Shown here: positions 1-5,429 of the stretch, piece by piece
Position numbering within the stretch: the stretch's first letter is position 1
How the letters are laid out: each line of letters opens with the position of its first letter
Assembly (NCBI RefSeq): GCF_020217025.1
Contig: NZ_JAIWOF010000034.1
Span: 1-10,000 of the forward strand
From: Flavobacterium sp.
GTDB lineage: Bacteria > Bacteroidota > Bacteroidia > Flavobacteriales > Flavobacteriaceae
Direction: 5' to 3'
Length of the DNA: 10,000 bases
Notes under the pieces: generated by a model
Seen by the model: the letters and a program-made list of their open reading frames with translations, nothing else
Database searches by the model: none
Told to the model about the DNA's origin: nothing
Program-made: the position numbers and the translations under genes

Positions 1-111
1 GTAGAATTAGCAACTGCACCACAATTTGACACCATCATCAAAAATTATGATTTAGATGTGGCAAAAGAAGATGCGTACAAATTGGTAAAGGATTTTATAA
101 ATAAAGAGTAA
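1..111 (+). CDS. gmk: Guanylate kinase, C-terminal fragment (5' end outside window)
   Basis: The frame is open from the first base and ends in TAA at 109-111, giving 36 residues that begin VELATAPQFDTIIKNYDLD and end with FINKE. This resembles the C-terminal helix region of bacterial guanylate kinase (GMP + ATP to GDP + ADP, cytosolic). The P-loop, GMP-binding region and lid lie upstream of the window, so the call rests on the tail plus its position two genes before nadD, an order I recall from flavobacterial genomes. The stop codon falls inside the left inverted repeat of the adjoining cassette, so the last residue or two may have been set by that insertion. Family identity is likely but not proven from so short a piece. 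Confidence 0.7.
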   Translation, partial: VELATAPQFDTIIKNYDLDVAKEDAYKLVKDFINKE

Positions 112-138
112 TTAGTAAAAAGTGATTAGTAATTAGCT
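107..138 (+). repeat. Left inverted-repeat arm of the four-helix-bundle cassette
   Basis: This 32-base arm pairs with 502-533 with four mismatches; the core 111-138 matches at 25 of 28 positions. The arm is itself built from short repeats: ATTAGTAA occurs at 111-118 and 125-132. It overlaps the last codon and stop of gmk and ends 4 bases before the ATG at 143. In RNA the two arms could form a long stem enclosing the whole reading frame. Confidence 0.8.
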
Positions 139-142
139 AAAA

Positions 143-514
143 ATGAATGAAATAAAATCATACAAAGATTTATTAATCTGGAAAAAAGGAATTACAATTG
201 TAAAATTAGTTTATCAACTTGTAAAAACTTTTCCACAAGAAGAAATGTATGCGCTTTCAAGTCAATTAAAAAGAGCTACTGTTTCAATTCCTTCAAATAT
301 TGCTGAAGGTTATGGTAGAAATACCGATAAATCATTTAGTCACTTTTTAGACATAGCAAGAGGTTCTTTATTTGAAATTGAAACACAATTAATTATTGCG
401 AAAGAATTAGGCTTTATTACTAATTTGGAATTATTTCAAGAATTATTAAATCAAATTGAAGAAGAGTCAAAAATGATTAACGCTTTTTCCAAAACACTTA
501 AAGCTATTCACTAA
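143..514 (+). CDS. Four-helix-bundle protein (23S rRNA intervening-sequence protein / S23 family)
   Basis: This 123-residue cytosolic protein has the normal length and signature of the four-helix-bundle family (TIGR02436-type). Helix 1 starts with SYKDLLIWKKG (6-16). The conserved segment ALSSQLKRATVSIPSNIAEG spans 37-56. A third block, FLDIARGSLFEIETQL, covers 68-83 and is followed by LGFI (89-92). Helix 4 is a Glu/Lys-rich segment at 97-120. Family members are encoded in 23S rRNA intervening sequences, as free-standing genes in Bacteroidota, and as the related Avd accessory proteins of diversity-generating retroelements, where they bind nucleic acid or reverse transcriptase. The function of stand-alone members is unknown. 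No reverse transcriptase or variable repeat is nearby, so an Avd role is unlikely here. Its last residues (AIH) and TAA stop are encoded by the right inverted repeat. No promoter is visible between it and gmk, so read-through from gmk is probable. Confidence 0.88.
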   Translation: MNEIKSYKDLLIWKKGITIVKLVYQLVKTFPQEEMYALSSQLKRATVSIPSNIAEGYGRNTDKSFSHFLDIARGSLFEIETQLIIAKELGFITNLELFQELLNQIEEESKMINAFSKTLKAIH

Positions 515-533
515 TCACTCTTTACTAATCACT
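502..533 (-). repeat. Right inverted-repeat arm of the four-helix-bundle cassette
   Basis: Read on the minus strand this matches the left arm (107-138) at 28 of 32 positions. It contains the decamer ACTAATCACT twice, at 510-519 and 524-533. The arm supplies the final codons and the TAA stop (512-514) of the four-helix-bundle gene and ends 6 bases before the nadD ATG at 540, so nadD's translation start region directly adjoins the arm. Confidence 0.8.
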
Positions 534-539
534 AAAACA

Positions 540-1121
540 ATGAAAATCGGATTGTATTTCGGAACGTTTAATCCCATTCACATTGGGCATTTAATTATTG
601 CCAATCACATGGCGGAGCATTCTGATTTGGACCAAATTTGGATGGTAGTTACACCACACAATCCACACAAACAAAAAAGTTCATTGTTAGATGATTACCA
701 TCGTTTGCACATGGTGCATTTAGCAACCGAAGATTACCCAAAAATCCAACCTTCAGATATCGAATTCAAATTACCTCAACCGAATTATACCGTAAATACC
801 TTAGCACATTTACAAGAGAAATTCCCAAAAAACGAATTTTCGTTAATTATGGGCGAAGACAATTTGAACTCGCTTCACAAGTGGAAAAATTACGAAGTCA
901 TTTTGCAAAACCACGATATTTATGTCTATCCAAGATTAAATTCTGGTGAAATTGACGAACAATTTGTAAATCATCCAAAAATTCATCGAGTTGGTGCTCC
1001 AGTTATTGAGTTATCCTCAACTTTAATCCGCGAAAGCATTAAAAACGGTAAAAATGTTATTCCGATGTTACCGAATAAAGTATGGGAATATGTGGAACAT
1101 AATTTGTTTTACAAGAAGTAA
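540..1121 (+). CDS. nadD: Nicotinate-nucleotide adenylyltransferase
   Basis: This 193-residue enzyme transfers AMP from ATP to nicotinate mononucleotide, making deamido-NAD in the NAD biosynthesis pathway (cytosol). The start ATG is followed at once by the nucleotidyltransferase signature GTFNPIHIGH (8-17), with the HxGH histidines at 14 and 17 that contact the ATP phosphates. IMGEDNL (103-109) corresponds to the family's conserved nucleotide-binding loop, and SSTLIRESI (159-167) is the C-terminal ISSTxIR motif. Length is normal for NadD. There is no Shine-Dalgarno sequence; the leader reads CACTAAAACA. It most likely belonged to one transcription unit with gmk before the inverted-repeat cassette came between them, and it is followed after 11 bases by the DUF2971 gene. 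Confidence 0.95.
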   Translation: MKIGLYFGTFNPIHIGHLIIANHMAEHSDLDQIWMVVTPHNPHKQKSSLLDDYHRLHMVHLATEDYPKIQPSDIEFKLPQPNYTVNTLAHLQEKFPKNEFSLIMGEDNLNSLHKWKNYEVILQNHDIYVYPRLNSGEIDEQFVNHPKIHRVGAPVIELSSTLIRESIKNGKNVIPMLPNKVWEYVEHNLFYKK

Positions 1122-1132
1122 ATAATAAAGAA

Positions 1133-1993
1133 ATGGATAAAGAAAACTTAAAAAAAATTGGAGCTTTTTTAGTGAAAAATCCTTTTTCTTCTTTATTTGA
1201 CCCTAATCCAGATAATCACCCAAACATAATTTATAAGTATCGAAATTGGAGAGAAGAATTTCATAAAAATTTAATACTAAAAAATGAAATATTTCTTTCC
1301 TCACCAAATAACTTGAACGACCCTTTTGATTGTAGGATTTTTTCAAATTATCAAAAGCATATAAATTCAATTGAAAACAAAAAAGAGTTCATAAAAAATT
1401 CCATTTCTAAGAATCTTAGATATTTAAAAGAACATAAAATCACAACTGAAGAAGCTGAAAATATCTTAAATAAAAGACTTGAAGACACTTTAAAATTTCA
1501 AGTTAGATCTGAAGTAATTGAAAGAGAATTCAATGACAAACATATTGGGGTTACATGTTTTAGTGAAGTTTGGAATTCAATTTTAATGTGGTCACATTAT
1601 GGAGATAACCATTCCGGTTACTGTGTTGGTTTTGACGAGAAATTAATTAGATATTCACAAATTGGAAAACTCATGAGAGTCAATTATTCCAATGAGTATC
1701 CAGATTTAAATCCGATACTCAAAAACAAAAATTCTGATGAAATAAAATTTTTTCTAAAAAGTACCGAATGGAGCTATGAAAGGGAAATTAGGTTAATAAG
1801 TCTTTACAACGAATCCAATCCAAAAAGATTAATTAATTTAGATAATGATGTGATTAAAGAAGTAATTATTGGTTTAAATACATCAAAAAAGGACAAAGAA
1901 GAAATTGTTGCAATTGCTAAAGATAAAGGAATAGATGTTTGGCAGGCTGTTAAAGGAGAGTTTGAATTTAAAATAGAGAGATATAAACTCTAA
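1133..1993 (+). CDS. DUF2971 domain-containing protein of unknown function
   Basis: The 286-residue product carries the hallmark blocks of DUF2971: YKYRNW (34-39), FLSSPNNLNDPFDC (54-67), ILMWSHYGDNHSGYCVGFD (150-168), EWSYEREIRL (212-221) and VIIGLN (244-249). The conserved Trp, Ser, His and Tyr around 153-156 and the charged EREIR are family hallmarks; no activity can be stated. There is no signal peptide or membrane segment, so it is probably cytosolic. The ATG lies 11 bases after the nadD stop with no separate promoter, so cotranscription with nadD is likely. The gene is visibly richer in A and T, with many lysine, asparagine and isoleucine codons, than nadD or yqhD, which together with the patchy distribution of this family suggests an accessory or acquired gene. 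No terminator hairpin was seen after its stop. Confidence 0.85.
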   Translation: MDKENLKKIGAFLVKNPFSSLFDPNPDNHPNIIYKYRNWREEFHKNLILKNEIFLSSPNNLNDPFDCRIFSNYQKHINSIENKKEFIKNSISKNLRYLKEHKITTEEAENILNKRLEDTLKFQVRSEVIEREFNDKHIGVTCFSEVWNSILMWSHYGDNHSGYCVGFDEKLIRYSQIGKLMRVNYSNEYPDLNPILKNKNSDEIKFFLKSTEWSYEREIRLISLYNESNPKRLINLDNDVIKEVIIGLNTSKKDKEEIVAIAKDKGIDVWQAVKGEFEFKIERYKL

Positions 1994-2014
1994 TCTCTTA
2001 ACATTCCTTTACCA

Positions 2015-2043
2015 TTCGTTCCCAATCCCATTGCGTAACTTTG
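2015..2043 (+). promoter_or_regulatory. Probable Bacteroidota-type promoter of the yqhD-like gene
   Basis: TAACTTTG at 2036-2043 matches the -7 element TAnnTTTG exactly. A weak -33 candidate, TTC at 2015-2017, lies 18 bases before it. The -7 element ends 21 bases before the start codon at 2065, close to the spacing seen in front of gpsA. The leader between them is A-rich without a Shine-Dalgarno sequence. Confidence 0.6.
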
Positions 2044-2064
2044 TATTCTTAAAAATAAAATGTT

Positions 2065-3231
2065 ATGCTAAACTTCGAATTATACAATCCTGTAAACTAT
2101 GTCTTTGGGAAAGGACAAATTGCTAAACTAACTGAATTAGTTCCAACAAACACCAAGATTCTACTTGCATATGGCGGTGGAAGTATCTTCAAAAATGGCG
2201 TTTACGACCAAGTAAAAACGACTTTACCAAATCACGATATTGTGGAATTTGGTGGCATCGAACCGAATCCTCGTTTTGAAACTTTAATGAAAGCCGTTGA
2301 AATTATTCGAGCTGAAAAAATTGGTTTCATTTTAGCCGTTGGTGGCGGAAGCGTGATTGATGGTGTGAAATTTATTTCGGCAGCCGTTAATTTTGAAGGT
2401 GACGAAGCGGATATCTTGAAAAAACGTATTTTATTCAAAGATGTTGCTAAAGTAATTCCTTTTGGAACGGTTTTAACTTTACCAGCAACGGGTTCTGAGA
2501 TGAATTCAGGCGCAGTGGTTACGATTGAAGCTACACAAGAAAAATTAACATTAGGCGGAAGTGCTTTATTTCCAGTTTTCTCAATTGTAGATCCAACGGT
2601 AATTACTTCTTTACCAAAAAGACAATTACAAAATGGTGTTGTGGATGCATTCACACACGTTATGGAGCAATATTTGACGTATACACACGATGCTTTACTA
2701 CAAGACCGAATTTCAGAAAGTATTTTACAAACATTAATTGAAATTGGTCCAGAAGTAGTAGAAAATCCAACTGATTATAAATTGGCTTCCAACTTTGTAT
2801 GGAGCGCAACTATGGCATTGAATGGCTTAATCCAAAAAGGAGTTCCTTCGGATTGGGCAACGCACATGATTGGCCACGAATTAACCGCTTTATACGAAAT
2901 TGACCATGCAAGAACGTTGGCTATCATTGGTCCAAACTTATACCGCGTAATGTTCGATACAAAAAAAGAGAAATTAGCACAATACGGACAACGTGTTTGG
3001 AACATTCAAGGCAATTCAACAGAAGAAATTGCAGAAAAAGCAATTGAAAAAACGGTTGAGTTCTTCCACAAAATGGGCATGAAAACCAAAATTTCTGAAA
3101 ACGCAGAAAACATCGAAAAAACAGCTGATTTTATCGTAAATCGTTTCGAAGAAAGAGGTTGGAAAGCCATGGGTGAAAAACAAAACATTACCTTAGAAAA
3201 AGTGAGAGCAATTGTAGAAATGAGTTATTAA
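2065..3231 (+). CDS. yqhD: Iron-containing alcohol dehydrogenase, YqhD-type NADPH-dependent aldehyde reductase
   Basis: At 388 residues this is collinear with E. coli YqhD (387), which reduces many short-chain and lipid-peroxidation aldehydes to alcohols with NADPH. The N-terminal dinucleotide-binding half holds GGGS (37-40), associated in YqhD with the NADPH 2'-phosphate, EFGGIEPNP (61-69) and GGGSVIDG (93-100). TLPATGSE is at 138-145. The helical C-terminal half has the metal ligands D194 and H198 in DAFTH, H267 in DWATHMIGHE and H281 in DHARTLA, the same numbering as I recall for YqhD's D194, H198, H267 and H281. It is cytosolic and likely removes reactive aldehydes or serves fermentation. 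It is a single-gene unit with a promoter at 2015-2043 and a hairpin terminator at 3253-3281. ATG at 2065 is preferred over 2060, which is out of frame. Confidence 0.93.
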   Translation: MLNFELYNPVNYVFGKGQIAKLTELVPTNTKILLAYGGGSIFKNGVYDQVKTTLPNHDIVEFGGIEPNPRFETLMKAVEIIRAEKIGFILAVGGGSVIDGVKFISAAVNFEGDEADILKKRILFKDVAKVIPFGTVLTLPATGSEMNSGAVVTIEATQEKLTLGGSALFPVFSIVDPTVITSLPKRQLQNGVVDAFTHVMEQYLTYTHDALLQDRISESILQTLIEIGPEVVENPTDYKLASNFVWSATMALNGLIQKGVPSDWATHMIGHELTALYEIDHARTLAIIGPNLYRVMFDTKKEKLAQYGQRVWNIQGNSTEEIAEKAIEKTVEFFHKMGMKTKISENAENIEKTADFIVNRFEERGWKAMGEKQNITLEKVRAIVEMSY

Positions 3232-3252
3232 AAAATACGTATTCATCATAAT

Positions 3253-3281
3253 AAAGGCACGGAGTTTTTCTTCGTGCCTTT
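3253..3281 (+). terminator. Hairpin terminator after the yqhD-like gene
   Basis: AAAGGCACGGAG at 3253-3264 pairs with CTTCGTGCCTTT at 3270-3281 over 12 base pairs, including one G-U, around a TTTTT loop. It begins 22 bases after the yqhD stop and is flanked by A-rich and T-rich bases. The following T tract is short, so termination strength is uncertain, but the gpsA promoter starts just downstream. Confidence 0.75.
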
Positions 3282-3309
3282 GTATTAAGAAGAGTTTCGA
3301 AAACCTTTT

Positions 3310-3339
3310 TTGTAAATCCTTTTTAAATGCCTATTTTTG
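3310..3339 (+). promoter_or_regulatory. Bacteroidota-type promoter of gpsA
   Basis: TTG at 3310-3312, a spacer of exactly 19 bases, and TATTTTTG at 3332-3339 fit the Bacteroidota housekeeping consensus. The -7 element ends 22 bases before the gpsA ATG at 3362. This promoter probably also drives the TerC-family gene behind gpsA. Confidence 0.75.
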
Positions 3340-3361
3340 ATGTTCTAAATTAAATCGTAAA

Positions 3362-4357
3362 ATGGAAAAAAAGCCAAAATTTGCCGTCATTGGAGGAGGA
3401 AGTTGGGCTACTGCAATTGCGAAAATGCTTTGTGAAAATCAAGACGAAATTGCTTGGTACATGCGAAGTACTTATGCTATTGAGCATTTAAAACATCAAA
3501 AACACAATCCAAACTATTTGAGTTCGGTTGCGTTTGACACCAATAAATTAAAACTTACCAACGATATCAACGAAGCGGTTGCTTATGCTGATTACATTAT
3601 TTTTGTGGTTCCGTCAGCTTTTTTAAGCAAAGAATTAGAAAGTTTGACTGAAAGTTTGGAAGGAAAAATCATTTTTTCAGCTATTAAAGGAATTGTTCCT
3701 GAATCAAGTTTGATTGTAGGCGAACATTTTCATACTAAATACGATATTCCATTTGAAAATATTGGGGTAATTACAGGTCCTTGTCACGCAGAAGAAGTAG
3801 CAATGGAACGTTTATCGTACCTAACCATTGCGTGTAGTGATAAGAAAAAAGCTAAATATGTTGCAAAAAATCTAAGTTCACATTACATCAAAGCAAAAAC
3901 TACTGATGATATTATTGGAACTGAATATGCAGCCGTTTTAAAAAATATTTACGCAATTGCAGCCGGAATTGCTCATGGTTTAGGCTATGGCGATAACTTT
4001 CAAGCGGTTTTGATGAGTAACGGTATTCGCGAAATGAAGAAATTCATTCGTAAAGTACATCGCATGAAGCGAAATATTAATAATTCGGCTTATCTAGGCG
4101 ATTTATTGGTAACAGGATATTCTGTTTTTTCTCGAAACAGAATGTTTGGAAATATGATTGGAAAAGGCTACACCGTGAAATCAGCACAAATGGAAATGAG
4201 TATGGTGGCTGAAGGATATTACGCTGTAAAAAGTGCCTATAAACTAAACAAAGAATACGGAGCTGATACTCCAATTATTGATGCGGTTTACGAAATTTTA
4301 TACGAAAACAAAGACGCAAAAACCGTTTTTAAAGCCTTGACAGAAAAATTAAACTAA
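3362..4357 (+). CDS. gpsA: Glycerol-3-phosphate dehydrogenase [NAD(P)+]
   Basis: This 331-residue cytosolic enzyme interconverts dihydroxyacetone phosphate and sn-glycerol 3-phosphate with NAD(P)H, supplying the glycerophosphate backbone for phospholipids. The Rossmann motif GGGSWATAIA is at 11-20. SAIKG (106-110) carries the conserved Lys109, GPCHAEEVA (139-147) is the substrate-loop signature, and LKNIYAIAAGIAHGLGYGDN (193-212) holds the catalytic-site Lys194. GDLLVTGYSVFSRNRMFG (246-263) contains Asp247 and the Arg-Asn-Arg that bind phosphate and cofactor. In many GpsA proteins this last block reads GDLxxTCxSxxSRN; here Cys is replaced by Gly, which I recall as a possible lineage variant. 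The gene has its own promoter at 3310-3339, and the TerC-family gene starts 7 bases after its stop, implying one transcript. Confidence 0.95.
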   Translation: MEKKPKFAVIGGGSWATAIAKMLCENQDEIAWYMRSTYAIEHLKHQKHNPNYLSSVAFDTNKLKLTNDINEAVAYADYIIFVVPSAFLSKELESLTESLEGKIIFSAIKGIVPESSLIVGEHFHTKYDIPFENIGVITGPCHAEEVAMERLSYLTIACSDKKKAKYVAKNLSSHYIKAKTTDDIIGTEYAAVLKNIYAIAAGIAHGLGYGDNFQAVLMSNGIREMKKFIRKVHRMKRNINNSAYLGDLLVTGYSVFSRNRMFGNMIGKGYTVKSAQMEMSMVAEGYYAVKSAYKLNKEYGADTPIIDAVYEILYENKDAKTVFKALTEKLN

Positions 4358-4364
4358 AAAACCC

Positions 4365-5369
4365 ATGTTATTTTCATTAAAAACCGGTGCAATTGATCAT
4401 TTAATCGATCACCCAGGAATTATTACGGCTTTTACGATTACCATCATTGCTATGTTGGTTTTAGATTTAGGTGTTTTAAATAAAAAAGGGCATGTGATTT
4501 CCAATCGTGAAGCCGCTATTTGGTCCGTGATTTGGATTTCTTTAGCAATGGGATTCAGCGGTATTATTTATCACTACATGGGAGCCGAAAAATTCATGCA
4601 ATTTCAAGGCGCGTATTGGATTGAAAAAGCACTTTCAGTTGATAATTTATTCGTTTTTATTTTAGTTTTTGGCTATTTCAATGTGGCAAAAGAAGCCCAA
4701 CACAAAGTGTTATTCTGGGGTGTGATTGGAGCTTTGGTTTTTAGAGCGATTTTCATTTTTGCGGGAGTTTGGTTACTGAATTATACCTATTTACCAGAAA
4801 TGGAGCTTTTTGGTCAGATGGTAGAAATCAATTATTTGCTTACCCTTTTCGGAATTATTTTGATTGTTGCCGGAATTAAATCGGCATTAAGTCAGGAAGA
4901 AGATGAAGGAAGTAAAGATTTTAGCAAAAGTGCCGGCTCTAAATTTGTACACAAGTTTTTTAAAGTAAGTCCGAATTTTGATGGCGATAAATTTTTCACC
5001 ATTCAAAACGGAATCAAAATGGCAACACCTTTGTTTGTAGTGGTTGCTATCGTTGAATTTACCGACTTATTATTTGCGATTGACAGTATTCCAGCAATTT
5101 TTGCTATTGCTCCAGACGATCCGTTTATTTTGTACACATCGAATATTTTTGCGATTTTAGGATTACGTTCGTTGTATTTCCTTTTGGCGAACTTTATGTA
5201 CATGTTCAGTAAATTGAAATACGGATTAGGATTTATCTTAGCTTTTATCGGAACAAAAATGATTATAGCGCCGTTTTACCACGTTCCAACGAGTTTGTCG
5301 TTGTGTGTTGTGGGTGGAGCTTTAATCTTGTCTGTAATCGCTTCGTTGTTGTTTCCTGATAAGGATTAA
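4365..5369 (+). CDS. TerC/Alx-family integral membrane protein (probable metal-ion homeostasis)
   Basis: This 334-residue protein of the inner membrane has about nine hydrophobic segments, roughly at 19-37, 52-70, 89-105, 116-138, 156-173, 220-238, 256-277, 287-305 and 313-330. The family's acidic in-membrane motifs are present: EKALSVDNLFVF (87-98) and EFTDLLFAIDSIPAIFA (231-247), followed by ILGLRSLYFLL (264-274). A charged cytosolic loop (175-210, EEDEGSKD) separates the two halves. Length matches E. coli Alx (about 320 residues). TerC/Alx proteins are linked to manganese export and, in some bacteria, tellurite resistance or metalation of secreted proteins; the cargo here is inferred from family only. 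No tellurite-resistance partners (terB, terD) are nearby. The start lies 7 bases after gpsA, and a strong terminator follows 17 bases after its stop. Confidence 0.9.
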   Translation: MLFSLKTGAIDHLIDHPGIITAFTITIIAMLVLDLGVLNKKGHVISNREAAIWSVIWISLAMGFSGIIYHYMGAEKFMQFQGAYWIEKALSVDNLFVFILVFGYFNVAKEAQHKVLFWGVIGALVFRAIFIFAGVWLLNYTYLPEMELFGQMVEINYLLTLFGIILIVAGIKSALSQEEDEGSKDFSKSAGSKFVHKFFKVSPNFDGDKFFTIQNGIKMATPLFVVVAIVEFTDLLFAIDSIPAIFAIAPDDPFILYTSNIFAILGLRSLYFLLANFMYMFSKLKYGLGFILAFIGTKMIIAPFYHVPTSLSLCVVGGALILSVIASLLFPDKD

Positions 5370-5386
5370 TTTCAAAACATATATCA

Positions 5387-5418
5387 AAAAAAGGTTGTCC
5401 CAATAGACAACCTTTTTT
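5387..5418. terminator. Bidirectional hairpin terminator between convergent genes
   Basis: A run of A and then GGTTGTC (5387-5399) pairs with GACAACC and a run of T (5406-5418) in a perfect 13-bp stem around the six-base loop CCAATA. It ends in TTTTTT on the plus strand and, by symmetry, TTTTTT on the minus strand. It can thus end both the gpsA/TerC transcript and the GH92 transcript, whose stop codon is 12 bases away. Confidence 0.9.
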
Positions 5419-5429
5419 ATTTGTAAACT

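Larger units (their letters stand above)
107..533 (+). mobile_element. Candidate IVS-like cassette: four-helix-bundle gene bounded by inverted repeats
   Basis: A 427-base unit starts with a 32-base arm at 107-138, carries one gene at 143-514, and closes with the reverse-complement arm at 502-533 (28 of 32 positions match). It fills the whole space between the gmk stop (109-111) and the nadD start (540). Intervening sequences in 23S rRNA genes of several bacteria are known to have complementary ends forming a stem and, in some, to encode a protein of this same family. Here the same design appears between protein-coding genes. No transposase and no clear target duplication are visible, so mobility is inferred from the architecture only. 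Confidence 0.55.

Noticed and set aside
143..514. Possibility that the four-helix-bundle gene is an Avd accessory gene of a diversity-generating retroelement
   Set aside because: No reverse transcriptase, template repeat or variable target gene occurs in the window; the inverted repeats point instead to an intervening-sequence-type element.
1950..1965. AAAGGAG resembling a Shine-Dalgarno sequence near the end of the DUF2971 gene
   Set aside because: It is in-frame coding sequence (KGE) with no start codon at a suitable distance, and genes here do not use such sites.
1994..2014. Terminator between the DUF2971 gene and the yqhD promoter
   Set aside because: No self-complementary stem could be found in this short interval.
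2232..2654. Minus-strand open frame of 140 codons inside the yqhD-like gene
   Set aside because: It lies fully antisense to a gene with all family motifs, has no recognisable protein features, and its composition is what the opposite strand of the yqhD codons would give.
2775..3188. Two further minus-strand open frames (76 and 60 codons) within the yqhD-like gene
   Set aside because: Both are antisense shadows of the metal-binding and C-terminal regions, without a promoter or family resemblance.
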